DNA of 54,567 nucleotides from a virus: IMG/VR virus record IMGVR_UViG_3300043446_001520, positions 1 through 54,567 of that record; one strand, written 5' to 3'. The first letter of the stretch is position 1, and the number at the start of each line of letters is the position of its first letter. Positions 51,592 through 54,567 of the stretch are shown here, piece after piece. Position numbers and translations under genes: made by a program. The notes under the pieces are model-generated. The model was given only the letters and a program-made list of their open reading frames with translations, did no database searches and was not told where the DNA came from.

Positions 51592-51977
51592 TATATATGT
51601 TCTATAACCTCCCAATTACAAGCACCTGTCACAGTTATAGTTGTTGAATTAATTAAGTAAGCCCCATATTTTGCTGAAACAAAAGAGTTTGTATTAGGTA
51701 TTGTTGCTGTTATGCTTCTTGTACCAGAATAGGTTGGAAATGATCCATTTTGATTTAGGCTTCCGCTTGGAGCACCAACTGCACCACCAGCTGGTGTATA
51801 AACACCTTCAGTAGTTCCAAGTCCCGCTACTGTTCCAGAAGAGCCAGTAGAAAAAGAATTTACAAAAGATTTAGAAATATCCACCGATGATATTGTTACG
51901 TTGCCAGCAGAAGCTGCAGTACCTCTTTGAATTGATTTTATTGGAGAAGATGTTAATGGATATAAATTAGATGCCAT
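51591..51977 (-). CDS. Paralogue 2 of the IKSIQRG tandem family
   Basis: This 128-residue protein keeps SPIKSIQRGTAASAGNVTIS, SFSTGSSGTV and STTITVTGACNWEVIEHI. It has an altered middle (GVYTPAGGAVGAPSGSLNQ) and SITATIPNTNSFVSAKYGAY in place of the TRTFSGGT segment. The start overlaps the upstream stop (GGAG upstream). It belongs to the same virion-surface family as the three neighbours. Confidence 0.75.
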   Translation of the reverse strand: MASNLYPLTSSPIKSIQRGTAASAGNVTISSVDISKSFVNSFSTGSSGTVAGLGTTEGVYTPAGGAVGAPSGSLNQNGSFPTYSGTRSITATIPNTNSFVSAKYGAYLINSTTITVTGACNWEVIEHI

Positions 51978-52357
51978 TATGCATACTCCACAACTTGCCA
52001 GTAACAGGCTCCACTTACAGTTATAGTTGTTGAATTCAAAATATAGGCTCCGAATGACCCTGATGTTAAACTAGTTGTTCCGCCAGAAAATGTTCTTGTT
52101 CCTGTAAGATTTGGATAGGATCCGCTTCCTGGATTAAAGTTTGGTGAAAATATAGCCATGTTGCCACCACTTGGAGTATAAGTTCCGCTTGTACTACTAT
52201 TTGTTGCTATTATCCCACTTGATGAATTTGAAAAAGAATTAACAAATGCTTTAGAAACATCTATAGATGATATTGTTATATTTCCAGAAGAGGCAGCAGA
52301 ACCTCTTTGCACAGACTTAATTAAAGAAGCTTGCTCTGGAAATACTGATAGTGCCAT
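51977..52357 (-). CDS. Paralogue 1 of the IKSIQRG tandem family
   Basis: This 126-residue protein is the first of the array. It starts ALSVFPEQASLIKSVQRGSA, keeps AASSGNITISS, FSNSSSGIIATN, GTRTFSGGTTSL and STTITVSGACYWQVVEYA. The Val in IKSVQRG and other changes show long divergence. The nearest Shine-Dalgarno-like GGAG is rather far (about 15 bases), so translation may depend on coupling to the gene just upstream. Confidence 0.75.
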   Translation of the reverse strand: MALSVFPEQASLIKSVQRGSAASSGNITISSIDVSKAFVNSFSNSSSGIIATNSSTSGTYTPSGGNMAIFSPNFNPGSGSYPNLTGTRTFSGGTTSLTSGSFGAYILNSTTITVSGACYWQVVEYA

Positions 52358-52358
52358 A

Positions 52359-52688
52359 TTATGACAACTCTACTCCGCTCATATGAACTGTAAGTGCTGA
52401 GTTAACAGAAGCCCACCCGACTACTGTTTGTGTTCCACTTCCACCTAAAACTTGCTTAAGATCAAATGAGGCAATGCTATTTGCTGGAACAGATACTGCT
52501 GTTGCAAGAGCAACCTGTGTTCCAGATGCATCTGGTAATGTTATATTAAATGTAGCTGCAGTACCAGTTATATTGCTAACAATTATATTTGTTAGTACTG
52601 TTGTGGTAGATGCAGGAACGGTATAAAGAACTGTTGTATTCGTAGTAGTAAGAGTAGTTCTTGCTAATAGCTTTGATAGTGTTGGCAT
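52359..52688 (-). CDS. Small beta-sandwich neck/appendage protein, paralogue of 44481-44816
   Basis: This 109-residue protein begins PTLSKLLARTTLTTTNTTVL, followed by YTVPASTTTVLTNIIVSNIT. The YTVP turn and the alternating strands match the 111-residue protein at 44481-44816. The end (TVHMSGVELS) is like TVFGQEITP there. It closes the right-hand fibre cassette. AAGGAG precedes the ATG. Role as for its paralogue. Confidence 0.7.
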   Translation of the reverse strand: MPTLSKLLARTTLTTTNTTVLYTVPASTTTVLTNIIVSNITGTAATFNITLPDASGTQVALATAVSVPANSIASFDLKQVLGGSGTQTVVGWASVNSALTVHMSGVELS

Positions 52689-52698
52689 TTATTCTCCT

Positions 52699-54090
52699 TT
52701 AGTATGCTTCCATTATTTGCATAATTTCAATGTTTTTATTTATATCAATTCCAAGTCCTGGAACTCTAAGCCTTCTAATATTTACGCTTCCTAATGTGAT
52801 TTCATTTTCAGCTGTTACAGAAGACTTTTCTGCAAATGCTCCTATAATTATATTGTTATCTCCACTTGTTGCTGCATTACCAGCATTCATTCCAACAGCA
52901 GTATTAAAAGATCCAGTAACATTATATAATGAGTTTGAGCCTATAGCAGTGTTGCTTCCTGCTGTGGCTGAAGCTTGTCTTATTGCTGAAAATCCAATTG
53001 CAGTATTAGAGCTTCCTGTTGTATTCATATATAATGCATCTACGCCCAATGCTGTATTTTGCGATCCAGTAGTATTGCTTCTAAGAGAATCTGCCCCAAT
53101 TGCTGTTATAGAAGATGATTCATTAAATGCACCAAGGGCGTTTCTTCCTAGAGCAGTTATATAGCTACTACTAGTTTGTCCATAAACAGTTCCTAGAGTA
53201 TTTCCAGCTGCTTGTGAAGTTACTGGTATTGCTGCCCAAGAAGCAACTGTTCCATTTGTAGTCAAGTACTTACCGTTTTGACTAGATTGTGATGGCAAAG
53301 CATCTATTGTTGTACTTCCGCCTAATGAAACTGCTGATCCGTTTATTGTAATAGAATTATTTGATAAAGCTGAATTTGGAATATTAATTAAATTTGCACC
53401 AGAAGTATTTGCTGGGAAAGTTACTGTTCCAGTAAAAGTTGGAGACGCAATCGGTGCATATGTTGACGCAGCATTTGCTTGAGACAAATACGTACTTACG
53501 GCTGTTGCAGAATCTAGCTTGTTTCCAAGGGCTGTAGTTATGGTGGCTGCGTATGAGGCATCATCATTTATTGCAGCGGCTAATTCATTTAGAGTATTTA
53601 GTGTTGTTGGTGCGGCATCAATAATATTAGAAATTTGTGTATCAACATAAGATTTATTTGCTGCATCATTATTTGAAGATGGAGAAGCTAGGTTAGTTAT
53701 TTTAAAGTTGCCCGCAGAAAAATCGGCAGAAAGAGCCGAACCAGATCCAATTGTTTTATTAGTTAATGTTTGTGCTGTTGTCTTATCAACTACTTTATCT
53801 CTATCAACTGAAATGGCTATTGTATTTAACGTATCATTATATGTTACATTGATTCCATCATGTGTTCCGTTTTGTAAAAATGCTCCAATATAATCCTGTG
53901 TTGCTTCATTAACATCTCCTGGAGATATGTTAATATAAGAAAGAGAATTCCAACCTAAAGATCCATTTCCAACCTTTAGTCTATTATTATCAGTATTTAA
54001 TCCAAGTTCTCCAGCCGCCAATATTGGGTTTGCTGCTAACCATTGTGCGTTTGTTCCACGTCTTATCTTAATTGCAATATCTGATGGCAT
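52699..54090 (-). CDS. Tail fibre with Mtd-like N-terminus and YadA-like head repeats
   Basis: This 463-residue protein starts with an Mtd-like N-terminal domain (IKIRRGTNAQWLAANPILAA; LKVGNGSLGW, 1-50). A shaft follows with the common fibre motif VDKTTAQTLTNKTIGSGSA, AANKSYVDTQI and ASPTFTGTVTF. Residues ~311-418 carry five to six repeats of the form NTAIG-x-x-AL (NTALGVDAL, NTAIGFSAI, NTAIGSNSL, NTAVGMNAG, NIIIGAFA), as in the left-handed parallel beta-roll heads of trimeric autotransporter adhesins. The C-terminus ends in a short helix. An adhesive fibre, probably trimeric. Confidence 0.85.
   Translation of the reverse strand: MPSDIAIKIRRGTNAQWLAANPILAAGELGLNTDNNRLKVGNGSLGWNSLSYINISPGDVNEATQDYIGAFLQNGTHDGINVTYNDTLNTIAISVDRDKVVDKTTAQTLTNKTIGSGSALSADFSAGNFKITNLASPSSNNDAANKSYVDTQISNIIDAAPTTLNTLNELAAAINDDASYAATITTALGNKLDSATAVSTYLSQANAASTYAPIASPTFTGTVTFPANTSGANLINIPNSALSNNSITINGSAVSLGGSTTIDALPSQSSQNGKYLTTNGTVASWAAIPVTSQAAGNTLGTVYGQTSSSYITALGRNALGAFNESSSITAIGADSLRSNTTGSQNTALGVDALYMNTTGSSNTAIGFSAIRQASATAGSNTAIGSNSLYNVTGSFNTAVGMNAGNAATSGDNNIIIGAFAEKSSVTAENEITLGSVNIRRLRVPGLGIDINKNIEIMQIMEAY
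52837..53160 (-). repeat. NTAIG-type beta-roll repeats
   Basis: Successive units of about 14-20 codons encode NTA(I/L/V)G-x-x-(A/S)(L/I/G). They code for residues 311-418 of the fibre. Confidence 0.7.
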
Positions 54091-54344
54091 TATGGAGTAC
54101 CTCCATCAATTGATCCTGGATTTGGCAATGTGTTTCCAGATACAGAGAAAATATCTCCGTCATATGTATGTATGTGACTTAAAATTCCTTGACCAGCATT
54201 TGCTACTGGTAGCCAAGCCTCGCCTGTATAAAAATATAATTCATCATCAGTAGTATTATAGTAGATATCTCCAGCTTTACCGTCAGTTGGATTTGTTGGA
54301 AGGGCTACTGCATTTAAGGGAACTAAGCGTCTTACTGATGCCAC
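54090..54344 (-). CDS. Small fibre-module protein (GDIYYNT type)
   Basis: This 84-residue protein starts with GTG at 54344 after TAGGAG. The core is KAGDIYYNTTDDELYFYTGE and ends with HIHTYDGDIFSVSG. The first part matches a beta hairpin module common in fibres (GD-x-Y-Y/F-N/D-T ... Y-x-G-x-W). It is like the C-terminal module of the 253-residue protein at 46613-47374. Likely a separate subunit of the fibre made by the next gene, to which it is coupled by a TAATG overlap. Confidence 0.7.
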   Translation of the reverse strand: MASVRRLVPLNAVALPTNPTDGKAGDIYYNTTDDELYFYTGEAWLPVANAGQGILSHIHTYDGDIFSVSGNTLPNPGSIDGGTP

Positions 54345-54354
54345 TTATTTACTC

Positions 54355-54567
54355 CTAACCAGTTACTACTACTCGATAAGCTCCGCTAGATGGTGCTGCA
54401 GCAAATTTAACTGTTATTGCAGATGTTGATGTATGTTCAATGTCCACTTCAACTTGTGCAAAAGGTGATAGAACCTCATATACCTGAACAACAAGATCTT
54501 TTGTTCCTAAATTATGTGTTACTGTATAAGAAGTTGCAGATGTTGCAAGTGTTTCTGAGTATTTACG
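54355..54567 (-). CDS. Tail fibre/minor tail protein, C-terminal fragment (5' end outside window)
   Basis: An open frame enters from the right edge and ends at the TAG at 54355-54357, giving 70 residues: SYTVTHNLGTKDLVVQVYEV, then VEVDIEHTSTSAITVKFAAA and ending AYRVVVTG. The VTHNLGT ... V-Q-V-Y and AYRVVV blocks form a C-terminal domain found in many actinophage and other phage fibre proteins. The complete gene starts beyond the window and continues the fibre block. Confidence 0.8.
   Translation of the reverse strand, partial: RKYSETLATSATSYTVTHNLGTKDLVVQVYEVLSPFAQVEVDIEHTSTSAITVKFAAAPSSGAYRVVVTG

Larger units (their letters stand above)
50831..52357 (-). repeat. Tandem array of four paralogous genes
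   Basis: Four genes of 124-128 codons lie head to tail, the internal junctions overlapping by one base to a few bases. Protein ends are conserved and middles vary. Nucleotide identity was not computed, but several indels are visible, so the duplications are not recent. Confidence 0.8.

Noticed and set aside
45276-54090. Diversity-generating retroelement linked to the Mtd-like fibres
   Set aside because: No reverse transcriptase, template repeat or variable C-type lectin tip is visible in the window; only the N-terminal fibre domain is shared.
1-54567. CRISPR arrays, tRNA genes, insertion sequences, integrase or attachment sites
   Set aside because: No direct-repeat/spacer pattern, cloverleaf with a T-loop signature in a gene gap, transposase or integrase was found. 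Gaps are too short for most of these.

Overview
The window is a contiguous piece of an A+T-rich tailed double-stranded DNA phage genome. Every gene I accept is on the minus strand, so transcription runs from the right end (54567) to the left end (1). There is an HK97-type head module, a long tape measure protein, one tail-tube protein and a -1 frameshifted pair of tail assembly chaperones. No tail sheath gene is visible, so I infer a siphovirus with a long flexible tail. The mix of a family C DNA polymerase, RecA-like recombinase, separate zinc primase and DnaB-type helicase, a phage helix-turn-helix protein and small coiled-coil tail genes resembles actinobacteriophages. Strong Shine-Dalgarno sites, TGnTATAAT promoters and apparently leaderless genes fit that host group. 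The base composition would suit a low-GC (for example freshwater) actinobacterium. The host assignment is inference.

Layout in transcription order. (1) 54567-40334: a large block of fibre, adhesin and appendage proteins. It contains two fibres with N-terminal domains like the major tropism determinant (Mtd), four tandem paralogous small proteins, a YadA-like head repeat, an Asp-box propeller protein and a LamG-like protein. Parts of this block look like a segmental duplication. (2) 40271-31405: head and connector genes, comprising a small conserved protein, portal, protease/scaffold, major capsid, capsid accessory protein, head-tail adaptors, tail terminator, tail tube and the G/GT chaperones. 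(3) 31074-9679: tape measure, distal tail, tail hub and receptor-binding tip proteins, then four small tail-associated genes. (4) 9603-1: metallophosphoesterase, zinc ribbon, HTH protein, helicase, primase, single-stranded DNA-binding protein, DNA polymerase III alpha, MazG-like pyrophosphohydrolase and a RecA-like recombinase cut by the window edge. No terminase, lysis, integrase or repressor gene is seen; they would lie outside the window.

Regulation can be read from the short intergenic gaps. Intrinsic terminators followed directly by promoters come after the major capsid and tail-tube genes, so these abundant products can be made at levels different from their neighbours. At the border between tail and replication genes (9618-9682) a near-consensus promoter contains a palindrome between its -35 and -10 boxes, and an intrinsic terminator lies immediately downstream. 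Four genes (starts 20605, 38298, 40271, 42079) lack a Shine-Dalgarno site and have a -10 box 6-8 bases before the ATG, which predicts leaderless mRNAs. All other recognised promoters have a host-type extended -10, and no phage sigma factor is visible.

There is no stretch over 300 bases without a gene. No tRNA genes, CRISPR arrays, insertion sequences or attachment sites were recognised.
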